NCBI GenBank assembly: GCA_017960475.1
Contig: JAGCZH010000001.1
Span: forward strand, 45,795-109,794
Direction: 5' to 3'
Origin: Bacteroidales bacterium
Lineage (GTDB): Bacteria > Bacteroidota > Bacteroidia > Bacteroidales > P3
DNA: 64,000 nt
Within the stretch, counting starts at the first letter, position 1; each line of letters opens with the position of its first letter. Of the stretch, positions 53,415 to 62,215 are shown one piece after another. The translations under genes were made by a program, and so were the position numbers. Under the pieces are notes generated by a model. The model was given only the letters and a program-made list of their open reading frames with translations, did not search any database and was not told the DNA's origin.

Positions 53415-54791
53415 ATGAAAAAAAGAGTATTCCTCATGCTGTTTGCGGCATTGTTCCTGCCTCTGGCAATTAACGCCCAGGTCAATTCATCAGTGCATAT
53501 AGACTCCACCGTGGTCGCATGCGACAGCTACACATGGACTATTAATGGACAAACGTACACCACATCAGGTGTTCGCACTCAAGTACAAGGAGACACACTG
53601 TACATCCTCGACCTCACCATCAACAGCTCAGTAGATACCACTATCGCGACACCGCTTCATGGTGGCTGCACTTTCACTTGGGGAGACAGCACTTATCATA
53701 CCCCTGGTATCCACACAAGAGTATTCCAGAGCCAGCAAGGTTGCGACAGCACTGTCACCATCAACCTCCAACTCACCGGCCAGGCAAACAAGACTTACAC
53801 AGTTACCGCTTGCGAAAGCTACATTTGGAAGGATGACACCCTGACGGCAACAAACACATACAACAAAAACCTCACCGATACTGTCAACAACTGTGACTCA
53901 GTCCTGACACTCAACCTCACAATACTTACCCCAACAACGATAAATTACGACACGACTGTTGTGGCTTGTGAGCAGACCCGTTTCCGTTTCCACACGTCAC
54001 AGAGCTGGACCAACGTCAGCCAAGACGGTTTCACCATGACTTCCGAAGCATTTGGCAACACCAGCACCGGCAGATCCATTTTCCATCCCCGTACCGCTGA
54101 AAGATGCTTCGACAGCACCGTTACAGTACACTTCAACATTAAGCATAACGTCAACAATGTTATTGTCGCCAACAATCAGTGCGACGAATACACCCTCGTC
54201 ATCAACGACTCCACATCGAAGACATTCACTTACAGTGTTGTCGACACCACCACACTAAAACGCGAGGCTGCAAACGGTTGCGACAGCCTTATCATTCTCC
54301 AACTCAACCTCAGCAAGAGCCCTGTTCCTTACATCACTGGCGACCTCAATGTGACACCCGGCAGCAATGCGACACTTCACGCAAACTGCGACCAGCAGAA
54401 TGTCACCTACACATGGAGCACTGGCAGCCACGAAAACGACATAACACTTACCAATCTTAGCGGCAACCAGGATGTCAGCCTCAACGCCAAGAACAACTCC
54501 ACTGGTTGCGAAGGCAACGCATACGTCACAATCAGAGCCAATGTATCAATTGACAATGTTGAAAATGCCGAAATGGCGGTTTATCCCAACCCAACAGCAG
54601 CATTCGTCAACATCAACACCAATGAGAATGTCCAGAATGTCACCCTGTTCAATGTCATGGGTCAAAAGGTGATGTCTGTCAACAACAGCAAAGTCATCGA
54701 CCTTCGCAGCTTGAACAACGGAACCTACGTCATGCGCGTCCAGCTTGAGAATGGCGTTGTCGCTACACGCACAATCCTCCTCAGCAAATAA
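53415..54791 (+). CDS. Secreted protein with T9SS type A sorting domain and DSYTW repeats
   Basis: A 458-residue exported protein: signal peptide MKKRVFLMLFAALFLPLAINAQ, four degenerate modules with the pattern STVVACDSYTW...Y...GCDSTVTINL, and a C-terminal T9SS sorting domain (VYPNPTAAFVNINT, VTLFNVMGQKVMSVN, DLRSLNNGTYVMRVQLENG). The cysteine-containing modules are typical of large Bacteroidetes surface proteins of unknown function. It shares the export route with the protein at 41045 but not its sequence. Confidence 0.85.
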   Translation: MKKRVFLMLFAALFLPLAINAQVNSSVHIDSTVVACDSYTWTINGQTYTTSGVRTQVQGDTLYILDLTINSSVDTTIATPLHGGCTFTWGDSTYHTPGIHTRVFQSQQGCDSTVTINLQLTGQANKTYTVTACESYIWKDDTLTATNTYNKNLTDTVNNCDSVLTLNLTILTPTTINYDTTVVACEQTRFRFHTSQSWTNVSQDGFTMTSEAFGNTSTGRSIFHPRTAERCFDSTVTVHFNIKHNVNNVIVANNQCDEYTLVINDSTSKTFTYSVVDTTTLKREAANGCDSLIILQLNLSKSPVPYITGDLNVTPGSNATLHANCDQQNVTYTWSTGSHENDITLTNLSGNQDVSLNAKNNSTGCEGNAYVTIRANVSIDNVENAEMAVYPNPTAAFVNINTNENVQNVTLFNVMGQKVMSVNNSKVIDLRSLNNGTYVMRVQLENGVVATRTILLSK

Positions 54792-54807
54792 TAACATCAT
54801 CACAAAT

Positions 54808-54841
54808 AAAAAAAGCGTTCGGATAGCCGAACGCTTTTTTT
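54808..54841. terminator. Terminator after the second T9SS cargo gene
   Basis: AAAGCGTTCGG, loop ATAG, CCGAACGCTTT, flanked by A and T runs. Confidence 0.93.
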
Positions 54842-54995
54842 ATAACCAGCTTTTTTGTCACAAACAATCGTATAAAGACAACGAAAGCGAGTTTAACGAC
54901 AATGACGCATAACCCGGTTGCGACACTATTTATTAATTCCATGACACACGCATTCCGACAGAGCCTTTACCCAAATCACACACTCACCTAAACCC

Positions 54996-56021
54996 ATGCA
55001 CAAAGCAATACTGATCACGATGATGGCAGCCCTAATACTACAAGGCTGCACCAACTCACAAAAGAGAGGGGAAGCGTCGATACGCATCAATGGTCTTGCC
55101 CAGGGCACCTACTATACCGTTATATATTACGATGAAAAAGGGAGAGATCTGAAGGGTTCGATAGACTCTATACTCAATGACTTTGACCAAACGGCATCGC
55201 TATGGGTAGACTCGTCGCTAATACGCAGGGTCAACGAGAACAAAGACAGTGTTGTCAACGATTTGTTCGCCACTTTGACAACACTTTCTACAGAGATGAA
55301 CCTTTATACCGGAGGGGCATTCGACTGCACTGTTGGGAATCTGGTGAAAGCATGGGGATTTAGCTTCAGCGACACCGTCAAGATATCCGACAGGATTGTA
55401 GACAGTTTGCTACAATACACCGGCAAACAACCAGTCATTGTCGAGAGAGGGAATCAAAAGATAGTTCGAAAGCCCTCACCCAATGTAACATTCGACTTCA
55501 ATGCCATAGCCCAAGGTTACGCTACCGACATGATATGCCTGTATCTAGAGCGGAAAGGAATCACCGACTATATAGTCGACATTGGAGGCGAAGTGCGGGC
55601 CAAAGGGCAAAAAGCCGACGGAAGCTGCTGGAAAGTGGGTGTAGAGAAGCCTGCCAAGCAAAGCGACAGCCAGCCAGAAGTGCAGACTTCGATATACCTG
55701 AAAGACCTGTCGATAGTAACCTCTGGCAACTATCGGAAATATCGGGAAAAAGATGGAGTACGTTATTCCCATACCATCGACCCGGCCACAGGACGACCTG
55801 TAGAGCACACCCTGCTAAGTGTCTCGGTTGTCGACACAACAGCCTGGCGTGCCGATGCGCTGGCGACTGCGTTCATGGTCATGGGGCTGGAAAAATCACT
55901 CGAATTCATCGAGCAGCACAAAGAAGACCAAGGCATGAATGCCGTATACTTTATTTACAACGAAGACGGAGAGAACAAAACATACTCAACGCCAGGGTTT
56001 GACAAACTGATGTCAAAATAA
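54996..56021 (+). CDS. apbE: FAD:protein FMN transferase ApbE, lipoprotein
   Basis: Envelope enzyme that links FMN covalently to a threonine or serine in proteins such as Rnf and Nqr subunits. 341 residues with a lipobox (LILQGC, Cys18). Motifs are GQGTYY-like LAQGTYYTVIY, the central FDCTVGNLVKAWGF, FDFNAIAQGYATDMICLYL, DIGGEVRAKG and the C-terminal DTTAWRADALATAFMVMG with metal-binding Asp. The target flavoprotein is not nearby. yicC follows after 40 bases. Confidence 0.95.
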   Translation: MHKAILITMMAALILQGCTNSQKRGEASIRINGLAQGTYYTVIYYDEKGRDLKGSIDSILNDFDQTASLWVDSSLIRRVNENKDSVVNDLFATLTTLSTEMNLYTGGAFDCTVGNLVKAWGFSFSDTVKISDRIVDSLLQYTGKQPVIVERGNQKIVRKPSPNVTFDFNAIAQGYATDMICLYLERKGITDYIVDIGGEVRAKGQKADGSCWKVGVEKPAKQSDSQPEVQTSIYLKDLSIVTSGNYRKYREKDGVRYSHTIDPATGRPVEHTLLSVSVVDTTAWRADALATAFMVMGLEKSLEFIEQHKEDQGMNAVYFIYNEDGENKTYSTPGFDKLMSK

Positions 56022-56061
56022 CAACACACACTTTTCACATAATTATCAGAAAGACCGAACC

Positions 56062-56931
56062 ATGAAATCAATGACCGGATTTGCCAAAAAGACAACAAGT
56101 GTTGGCGGCAAGAATTACACCATAGAGATAAAATCGCTCAACAGCAAGCAGATGGACGCCACAGTTAAGCTTCCATCCTCCATGAAACAACTAGAGCTTG
56201 ATGTCCGGGCGCTGATAGGCAAACTGGAACGTGGCAAGATTGATTTTCTCCTAAGCGAAGAGAACCCCACAACATCATCGTCAACATTAGACACCACGAC
56301 GGCAATAAGCCGTTACGAGCAGATAAGCCAATTGGCAGAGACTCTCGAAGCAGGAGTAGGCAAAGAGACCCTCTTTTCTATCATCATGCAACAGAACGAT
56401 TTATGGGTCGCCAACCAAGTATCGACACTCCCCGATGAAGAGAAGGGACAACTCCTCAATGCCATTGAGGATGCCATAGCCGAACTTGACGCCACAAGAC
56501 TCCATGAAGGTGCGATAATGAAAATTGACATTGCCAAGCATGTTGATCAAATCGAGGAATATCTTCACCAGATACCCCCCTACGAGCAGGAGCGCATAAC
56601 CACGGCAAAAGAGCGAATGCGCAACTATCTTGCCGAAGCGGCGGTGAAAGACGTTGACGAAAACCGATTCGAGCAGGAATTGATATATTATCTTGAGAAG
56701 CTGGATATTACTGAAGAAAAAGTAAGACTTGCCAAACACATAGACTATTTCAGAGACGTCATGGAACATGAGGAGTCGTCGGGCAAAAAACTCGCTTTCA
56801 TAGCCCAGGAGATGGGACGAGAGATAAACACCACAGGATCCAAAGCCAACCATGTGGAGATACAGCGACTAGTGGTGGGCATGAAAGACGAATTAGAGAA
56901 AATCAAAGAGCAGCTAGGCAACATCCTGTAA
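56062..56931 (+). CDS. YicC/YloC-family endoribonuclease
   Basis: A 289-residue member of the YicC family, recently recognised as RNA-cleaving proteins. It shows the N-terminal signature MKSMTGFAKKTT...IEIKSLNSKQMD, the central EQERITTAKERMRNYL segment, and the C-terminal GKKLAFIAQEMGREINTTGSKANHVEIQRLVVGMKDELEKIKEQLGNI. Often next to gmk, but here downstream of apbE with gmk not adjacent. A weak hairpin (GTAGCCAA/TTGGCTAC, 57023-57043) lies about 90 bases after the stop. Confidence 0.93.
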   Translation: MKSMTGFAKKTTSVGGKNYTIEIKSLNSKQMDATVKLPSSMKQLELDVRALIGKLERGKIDFLLSEENPTTSSSTLDTTTAISRYEQISQLAETLEAGVGKETLFSIIMQQNDLWVANQVSTLPDEEKGQLLNAIEDAIAELDATRLHEGAIMKIDIAKHVDQIEEYLHQIPPYEQERITTAKERMRNYLAEAAVKDVDENRFEQELIYYLEKLDITEEKVRLAKHIDYFRDVMEHEESSGKKLAFIAQEMGREINTTGSKANHVEIQRLVVGMKDELEKIKEQLGNIL

Positions 56932-57022
56932 CCCCATAGGCCTACCATATTATAGAGCCACTGCGTTGACAATCAATATATAGTCTTTTATTCCAATCAA
57001 TACAATATCGATTATAATCGTT

Positions 57023-57043
57023 GTAGCCAAAGCTATTGGCTAC
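57023..57043. other. Weak hairpin between yicC and the EF-G-like gene
   Basis: GTAGCCAA and TTGGCTAC form an 8-bp stem with a 5-nt loop. No T run follows directly, so it is not a clear terminator. Confidence 0.4.
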
Positions 57044-57093
57044 GTGCTAAAAATATTTTTCATCTTAAGAGTTTTCACGTAAAACTTTTTTTG

Positions 57094-57101
57094 TAACTTT
57101 G
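57094..57101 (+). promoter_or_regulatory. -7 element of the EF-G-like gene
   Basis: TAACTTTG matches TAnnTTTG; a TTTT tract lies 18 bases upstream. The leader to the ATG at 57201 is about 95 bases. Confidence 0.65.
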
Positions 57102-57200
57102 CCATTCCCAACCGCATTGTCCGGAGAGCCAAAAACGCTCCGAACAATATGGTTTATAGTTATATGCAATAAAATAAATAAATAATAAATAATAATAAAA

Positions 57201-59333
57201 ATGAAGATTTACCAGACCTCTGACATCCGCAACATCGCCCTTGTAGGCGGTGCCAAAGCGGGCAAAACCACGATGGCTGAAGCCATGGCCTTCTGCGGTG
57301 GCCTCATCAACCGCCGCGGCAGCGTTGACGGCAAGAACACCATCAGCGACTATCGTGACATTGAGCACGACCGCGGCTACTCCGTTGAGAACACTCTGAT
57401 GTACACCGAATTCGGTGGCAAGAAAATCAACATCCTTGATGTGCCAGGCTTTGCCGACTATCAGGGCGAACTTGATGCAGCTCTTAATGTGGTTGAGGCT
57501 GCTGTTGTAGTTGTCAATGCTCAGAGCGGCGTTGAGGTAGGCACCGAGATTGCCAACCGCTACGCCACGAAGCTCGACACCCCAATGCTGTTCGTTGTGA
57601 ACCATCTGGATGCCGAGAAGGCCAACTTCGACGAGAGCGTCAACCAGCTGAAGGATTTCTTCGGCGGTAAATGCACCGTTCTTCAGTTCCCCACCAATGC
57701 TGGTATGGGTTTCAACCAGATAATCGATATTGTAGCCAACAAGATGTACACCTTCAACGGTGACAAGATGGAAGAGGCCGAGGTTCCTTCACAGTATGCC
57801 GACAAGGCTGCCGAGATGCGCGAAGCCCTCGTTGAGGAAGCCGCTGCCGCCGATGACGAGCTGATGGAGAAATTCTTTGAGAACGGTGACCTCACCCCTG
57901 AGGAACTCACCAAAGCCTTGAAACTTGCAATAGACAAACGAGACCTGTTCCCCATCCTCTGCACCAGTGCCAAAGAAAATATGGGTGTTGCCCGTCTGCT
58001 CGAATTCATCTGCCAGAATGTTCCCGCCCCCAATGAAGTTGCCGAAAACAAGAAGACCAAAGGCGGCAAAGAACTCAAGAACGACAATGCCAACCCCACA
58101 GTTGCATTCTCATTCAAGAGTGCCAAGGACAAGAACCTGGGCGAAATCACCTATCTGCGCATTTATGATGGAGAATTAGCCGAGAGCCAGGATGTCATCA
58201 ACGCTTGCAACCAGAGCAAAGAGCGCGTCAGCCAGGTGCTGGTTTGCAGCGGCAGCAACCGTCAGCGCGTCGAGAAAGCTTGTGCAGGTGATATCGTATG
58301 CACCATCAAGCTGAAAGATGTCAAGATCAACCACACCCTCACAACACCGAAGAACACCGACGATGCCGTTGAGGAGATCGAATTCCCGACACCTATATAC
58401 ACCGTGGCAGTGAAGGCCGCCAACAGCAACGACGACGAGAAAGTCGGCGCCGCCCTGAAAGACCTTGCCACCTACGACCGCAGCCTCTCGCTCGAGAACA
58501 GCCGCGAGTTGCGTCAGACCATTCTCGGATGCCAAGGTGAGTTGCACCTCAACACCGTGAAATGGTATTTCGAGAACCAGTACAAACTTGGTGTCAACTT
58601 CACAGCTCCCAACATTCCTTACCGTGAGACCATCACCAAGAGCGCTGAGGCCATGTACCGTCACAAGAAACAGTCGGGTGGTAGCGGCCAGTTCGGTGAA
58701 GTCCATATGCTCATCGAGCCCTATTTCGATGGCATGCCCAACCAGACCAAGTATCCCATCCGCGACACCCAGGAGTATCCTTTGGAGTGGGGCGGAAAGC
58801 TGGTCTTCAACAACTGTATCGTTGGAGGTGCTATCGACGCACGTTTCATGCCCGCAATCCTCAAGGGTATCATGGAGAAGATGGAGCAAGGACCTCTGAC
58901 CGGTTCCTACGCACGCGACATTGTCGTCAACATCTACGATGGTAAGATGCACCCTGTGGACAGCAACGAGACCGCCTTCAAGATTGCCGGCCGTACTGCT
59001 TTCCGCGAGGCCTTCAAACTTGCCAACCCCAAAATCAAGGAGCCTATCTACGATGTGGCCGTCACCGTTCCCACCGAAAGCCAGGGTGGCGTCATGACCG
59101 ACCTGCAGGGTCGCCGCGCTATGGTGTTGGGTATGGATGCCGAGGGCAAGTACACCACCCTTCGCGCCAAGGCACCTCTCGCCGAGATGAACCGCTACTG
59201 CACCGCTTTGAGCTCACTCACCAGCGGCCGTGGTACTTTCACCATGACCTTCAGTGGCTACGAACTTGTTCCGACCGACGTACAGCAAGCCCTCCTCAAA
59301 GCTTACGAGGAAGCCGCCAACGAGGAAGAATAG
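57201..59333 (+). CDS. Elongation factor G-like translational GTPase
   Basis: Five-domain translational GTPase, 710 residues. G1 is GGAKAGKTT, switch II DVPGFADYQGE, G4 NHLDAEKA. The switch I element DRGYSVENTLMY differs from ERGITI of housekeeping EF-G, so this belongs to the second, EF-G2-like Bacteroidetes group rather than being the str-operon fusA. Domain IV begins YRETITKSAEAMYRHKKQSGG. Codon use is strongly biased toward preferred codons, suggesting high expression. The last 60 bases plus the terminator are duplicated at 62502-62626. Confidence 0.92.
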   Translation: MKIYQTSDIRNIALVGGAKAGKTTMAEAMAFCGGLINRRGSVDGKNTISDYRDIEHDRGYSVENTLMYTEFGGKKINILDVPGFADYQGELDAALNVVEAAVVVVNAQSGVEVGTEIANRYATKLDTPMLFVVNHLDAEKANFDESVNQLKDFFGGKCTVLQFPTNAGMGFNQIIDIVANKMYTFNGDKMEEAEVPSQYADKAAEMREALVEEAAAADDELMEKFFENGDLTPEELTKALKLAIDKRDLFPILCTSAKENMGVARLLEFICQNVPAPNEVAENKKTKGGKELKNDNANPTVAFSFKSAKDKNLGEITYLRIYDGELAESQDVINACNQSKERVSQVLVCSGSNRQRVEKACAGDIVCTIKLKDVKINHTLTTPKNTDDAVEEIEFPTPIYTVAVKAANSNDDEKVGAALKDLATYDRSLSLENSRELRQTILGCQGELHLNTVKWYFENQYKLGVNFTAPNIPYRETITKSAEAMYRHKKQSGGSGQFGEVHMLIEPYFDGMPNQTKYPIRDTQEYPLEWGGKLVFNNCIVGGAIDARFMPAILKGIMEKMEQGPLTGSYARDIVVNIYDGKMHPVDSNETAFKIAGRTAFREAFKLANPKIKEPIYDVAVTVPTESQGGVMTDLQGRRAMVLGMDAEGKYTTLRAKAPLAEMNRYCTALSSLTSGRGTFTMTFSGYELVPTDVQQALLKAYEEAANEEE

Positions 59334-59398
59334 TCGATTGGTTATTCGAATCGCCGATAATAGAAAAAGTGTCCATAAAAGATATGGGCACTTTTTTT
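59274..59398 (+). repeat. 125-bp direct repeat, copy 1 (3' end of EF-G-like gene plus terminator)
   Basis: It matches 62502-62626 without gaps. The coding part (last codons of the gene) differs only at third codon positions, while the 65 non-coding bases that follow are identical. Confidence 0.95.
59364..59398 (+). terminator. Terminator of the EF-G-like gene
   Basis: AAAAAGTGTCCATA, loop AAAGA, TATGGGCACTTTTT (one G-U pair), then T residues. The same terminator recurs at 62592-62626. Confidence 0.92.
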
Positions 59399-59511
59399 GT
59401 GTGTGGGGGGGGAAAAAAAGTATTTCCCTAAAAAAACTGACTCACAAAAGGAGTTAACACATTTATCAATATATTAGAAAGAAATTTATAAAGATAACGC
59501 ACCAGTATTAT

Positions 59512-59542
59512 TTTGTCATATAAGATTTTCTTCGTAATTTTG
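59512..59542 (+). promoter_or_regulatory. Promoter upstream of the candidate ncRNA
   Basis: TTTG (59512-59515), exactly 19 bases, TAATTTTG (59535-59542). Transcription should begin near 59549, although the next protein gene starts only at 59883. Confidence 0.8.
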
Positions 59543-59625
59543 CATTTGATTTAACAACGAAAAGATTAACAAAAATAATGCCAATGAAGCATAATAGATA
59601 GAGATATATGCACATCATAGAATAG

Positions 59626-59800
59626 AAAAAAGCGATTAGCCGATCTGGTTTTCTGAAACTTCGACAACTTCACGAAACACTCCAGACCCAAGCGACAGCT
59701 TTCACGCGTTATGCGTGGACTTGTACGTTTTAATTGGAGTGTTTAGGTAGTCGAAGACCTCAGAAAACCGATGAAGACTTAAAAGTGCCACGCTCTTTTT
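59626..59800 (+). ncRNA. Candidate rod-shaped structured RNA (6S-like outline)
   Basis: About 175 bases with nested pairing: closing stem AAAAAAGCG with CGCTCTTTTT (one bulge); GGTTTTCTGA (59647-59656) with TCAGAAAACC (59760-59769); CTTCGAC (59659-59665) with GTCGAAG (59750-59756); AAACACTCC (59675-59683) with GGAGTGTTT (59736-59744); apical hairpin CACGC-GTTAT-GCGTG (59703-59717). The inner stems are all perfect. The single long rod with internal loops and paired ends recalls 6S RNA, but could instead be a leader controlling the lipoprotein genes. A seven-codon ORF (59578-59601) lies between promoter and rod. Not compared with any covariance model. Confidence 0.6.
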
Positions 59801-59812
59801 ATGTGCATATAA

Positions 59813-59859
59813 CATCGGCACACAAAATAGTTTGTTGAATAAGAACCGATGTGCCGATG
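59813..59859 (+). repeat. Inverted repeat before the first lipoprotein gene
   Basis: CATCGGCACA (59813-59822) and TGTGCCGATG (59850-59859), a perfect 10-bp inverted repeat with a 27-base loop. It could be an operator, an RNA switch or part of a terminator. No T run follows. Confidence 0.7.
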
Positions 59860-59882
59860 GTATATAACTGGCAAAGTATTAG

Positions 59883-60431
59883 ATGAAGAAAAGATATTTT
59901 TTGTTCTGCATTCCGGTGATTGCATTGATTTTCCTTTCTTCTTGCAGTTCTAGTCGTTCGTTCATTCCACAGGCATCCAATATGGTCAAGTCTGTGTCGC
60001 TTGAAGAGCTGAATCTGACGGGTAAGGACTATGCGATTTTGGACCGTATTGAAGCCTCTGCCCGCATCAACGTGGAGATAACGAAAAGCTCCTACACAGT
60101 TTCTGACCCAGATGGTACATTCAAGCTTTCGTTCGAAAAGGACAAAAAGACTGGCGAAATGGAGCTGTCAAGTTTTAGCGGAGTAGTACGTGCTGGCTAT
60201 CTATTGTCGCGTGACAATGGAAAGATTAACCTCGACTCGCCTGACGAGATTGCCCATCGTATGGCCACATATCGCCTCATCAACCTTGTCAGAGAGCAGG
60301 GCGCAGATGGAATAATAGAGCCGGTGGTTTCAACCAACATAGAACAAACTAAAAGTTCGTTTGGCACCACTACTGTAACTTTCCTGACCACTGTCTCTGG
60401 TAAACCTATTCGTTTAAACACCTCTAAATAA
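59883..60431 (+). CDS. Lipoprotein of unknown function (first of three)
   Basis: A 182-residue lipoprotein with lipobox LSSC (Cys21) and a Ser-rich linker. The mature part (SVSLEELNLTGKDYAILDRIEASARINVEI...) is a compact alpha-beta domain with no catalytic motif that I recognise. The C-terminal half has RLINLVREQGADGIIEPVVSTNIEQ, typical of small Bacteroidetes envelope lipoproteins of DUF type. It precedes two further lipoproteins by 9 and 81 bases, suggesting an operon. The segment is bounded by the two 125-bp direct repeats. Confidence 0.75.
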   Translation: MKKRYFLFCIPVIALIFLSSCSSSRSFIPQASNMVKSVSLEELNLTGKDYAILDRIEASARINVEITKSSYTVSDPDGTFKLSFEKDKKTGEMELSSFSGVVRAGYLLSRDNGKINLDSPDEIAHRMATYRLINLVREQGADGIIEPVVSTNIEQTKSSFGTTTVTFLTTVSGKPIRLNTSK

Positions 60432-60440
60432 CATTGTATT

Positions 60441-61415
60441 ATGAGAAAAAGTGTATTATTTGCAATGCTTGCCGTTTCGACTCTTGCATACTTTTCGAGT
60501 TGCAGTGCGCCCAAACCTTCAATGTCGACACCTCCGCAGCCAAAGGTTGTTAATCTTGATCTTACGGCTACACCACGTGCCAACGCATACGTGAACCTTG
60601 ATTACGGCATCCGTATCAATCTGCGCGACAATCGTCCCGCGGAGAACAGAAATATTCTGCTTAAGCACGACAATTATGTCACTTCTAAGCCTTCGGTCAG
60701 CGTGAATCCTGATGTGGTGTCTTTTGTCAGCGAAAGCATACGACGCTATATGCGCACGATGGGATTCAAATTGGACAGCGATATTGCGTCCGACTATATG
60801 ATGTCGTTGACAATAAAAACGTTCAATGTTAGTTGGCTTGACGGCATCGGCTGGTCGGCTGTAGTAGGTATGGATGTAGCTGTCTATGACCACGAAAATC
60901 GCCAGGTCTACCCCACTGTCGGCATTAGCGGTCGTGCTTCCAAACAGGGGGGCGGCGGCAACTATGCGTTGGCTTCGCAGGCTATAAACCAAGCCTATGC
61001 GAACGCTTTAGAGGATATAGATTGGGACCGCATAGCTTATTTCCTGCATCGCTCGAGCTCGCCGTCGGCAGAGAAAGACAAAGCTGTCACAGGCGATGGC
61101 AATACGGCCCTCGAACATACAATACTATCTTGGGAGGTAACCTCACGTCCCGCTGGTGCAGACGTCTACTGGCGTATAATATCGTCTACGCCTGATGTAA
61201 AGAACACCAACAAGAACTACAAGGCAACCACACCATACGAGTCAACAGAATCGTTTGATATAAAAGGGCTTACCTATAATAATTCTGGTGATGTTCAGAT
61301 AGAAATCAGTTGCGAGAAACCTGGCTTCCTGCCGCAGAGAAAAGTGTTCAACCTACGCTCGGCAATTGACCAGAAGTCTATCAATGCTCATTTTACACTG
61401 GTACGTGATGAGTGA
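60441..61415 (+). CDS. Lipoprotein with YajG-like domain (second of three)
   Basis: A 324-residue lipoprotein with lipobox (FSSC, Cys21). The region about 40-205 contains PDVVSFVSESIRRYMRTMGF, MMSLTIKTFNVSWLDG and QAINQAYANALEDIDWDRIAYFL. This arrangement resembles the YajG/LPS-assembly-lipoprotein-like fold, and the third lipoprotein shares it. The C-terminal 100 residues form a separate beta-rich domain (WEVTSRPAGADVYWRIIS...), like PEGA-type modules that anchor or present. Function unknown. Confidence 0.75.
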   Translation: MRKSVLFAMLAVSTLAYFSSCSAPKPSMSTPPQPKVVNLDLTATPRANAYVNLDYGIRINLRDNRPAENRNILLKHDNYVTSKPSVSVNPDVVSFVSESIRRYMRTMGFKLDSDIASDYMMSLTIKTFNVSWLDGIGWSAVVGMDVAVYDHENRQVYPTVGISGRASKQGGGGNYALASQAINQAYANALEDIDWDRIAYFLHRSSSPSAEKDKAVTGDGNTALEHTILSWEVTSRPAGADVYWRIISSTPDVKNTNKNYKATTPYESTESFDIKGLTYNNSGDVQIEISCEKPGFLPQRKVFNLRSAIDQKSINAHFTLVRDE

Positions 61416-61496
61416 TTTTGTATGTTGGTTTGGGCTGGCTTTTACATTCATTGCAAAAGACGGCCCAAATCATTGTTTTAATCTGTAAAGTCTTTA

Positions 61497-62054
61497 ATGA
61501 TGAGAATACGTATACCATTAAAAATACTTACAATAGCAGTTTTAACTGTTGCTTTTGTAGGCTGTAAAGCCTATAAGGAGACTATGGCAAAAGCATCACA
61601 GAATAAAATAGAGCTTTTATCTAAATCTTTTGCTACTGCCCGTGAGCCACAGTATCAGTTTTACGACCTCGCAAAAGGAATGCGGACTGTTGTAATGCCA
61701 ACAGAGCCTCATGCTTCATTGGATGAAAATGTTTATCCAATGTCGAATTCGGACATTTTTAAAGAGCCTGTTGCCAACTATATAAAATCAATGGGATTCA
61801 AGGAATTGAATTCTGAGAAGGATTATAGTCTGACAATAACACAAAACAAAGTGGATGTGAATACTTGGAATGGAAAAATAGATGTTGTGCTTGGAATAAG
61901 GATGACAGACGTGTCCGGCAAAGAGGTTTATTCGCAGGAGATAGCAACATCATTGGTAAATATGCTTAGTCTGGTGCGCGGATTAAGTGACTGTTATACA
62001 AAGGCGTTGGAACAAGTTAATTGGAGCGAGATCGCAACTATACTGAGAAATTAA
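61497..62054 (+). CDS. Lipoprotein with YajG-like domain (third of three)
   Basis: A 185-residue lipoprotein (lipobox FVGC, Cys23). Its core parallels the second lipoprotein: PVANYIKSMGF, SLTITQNKVDVNTWNG, VLGIRMTDVSGKEVY and SDCYTKALEQVNWSEIATIL line up with the equivalent parts of that protein, so the two are diverged duplicates. It lacks the second protein's C-terminal module. A strong terminator follows at 62120. Confidence 0.75.
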   Translation: MMRIRIPLKILTIAVLTVAFVGCKAYKETMAKASQNKIELLSKSFATAREPQYQFYDLAKGMRTVVMPTEPHASLDENVYPMSNSDIFKEPVANYIKSMGFKELNSEKDYSLTITQNKVDVNTWNGKIDVVLGIRMTDVSGKEVYSQEIATSLVNMLSLVRGLSDCYTKALEQVNWSEIATILRN

Positions 62055-62117
62055 CGCTTTATATAATAGTTCAGGAGGGGACTCGAAAGTCTGCCCCTTC
62101 TTGGTAATGAGCCTATA

Positions 62118-62150
62118 AAAAAGAGCCACCTTAAGGTGGCTCTTTCATAT
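62118..62150. terminator. Terminator after the lipoprotein cluster
   Basis: AAAGAGCCACC (62120-62130), loop TTAA, GGTGGCTCTTT (62135-62145), with A residues before and a short T-rich stretch after. Confidence 0.88.
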
Positions 62151-62215
62151 TTTGCAACTGATGCTGTTTTGCCTCGATATTACTGGTGAGTTAAATTTTG
62201 AATAGATTAAAAGTT

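Noticed and set aside
59626..59800. tmRNA, RNase P RNA or SRP RNA
   Set aside because: No tag ORF with alanine-type acceptor ends, no GAGGAAAGTCC core of RNase P, and no SRP domain IV loop. The rod outline fits none of these.
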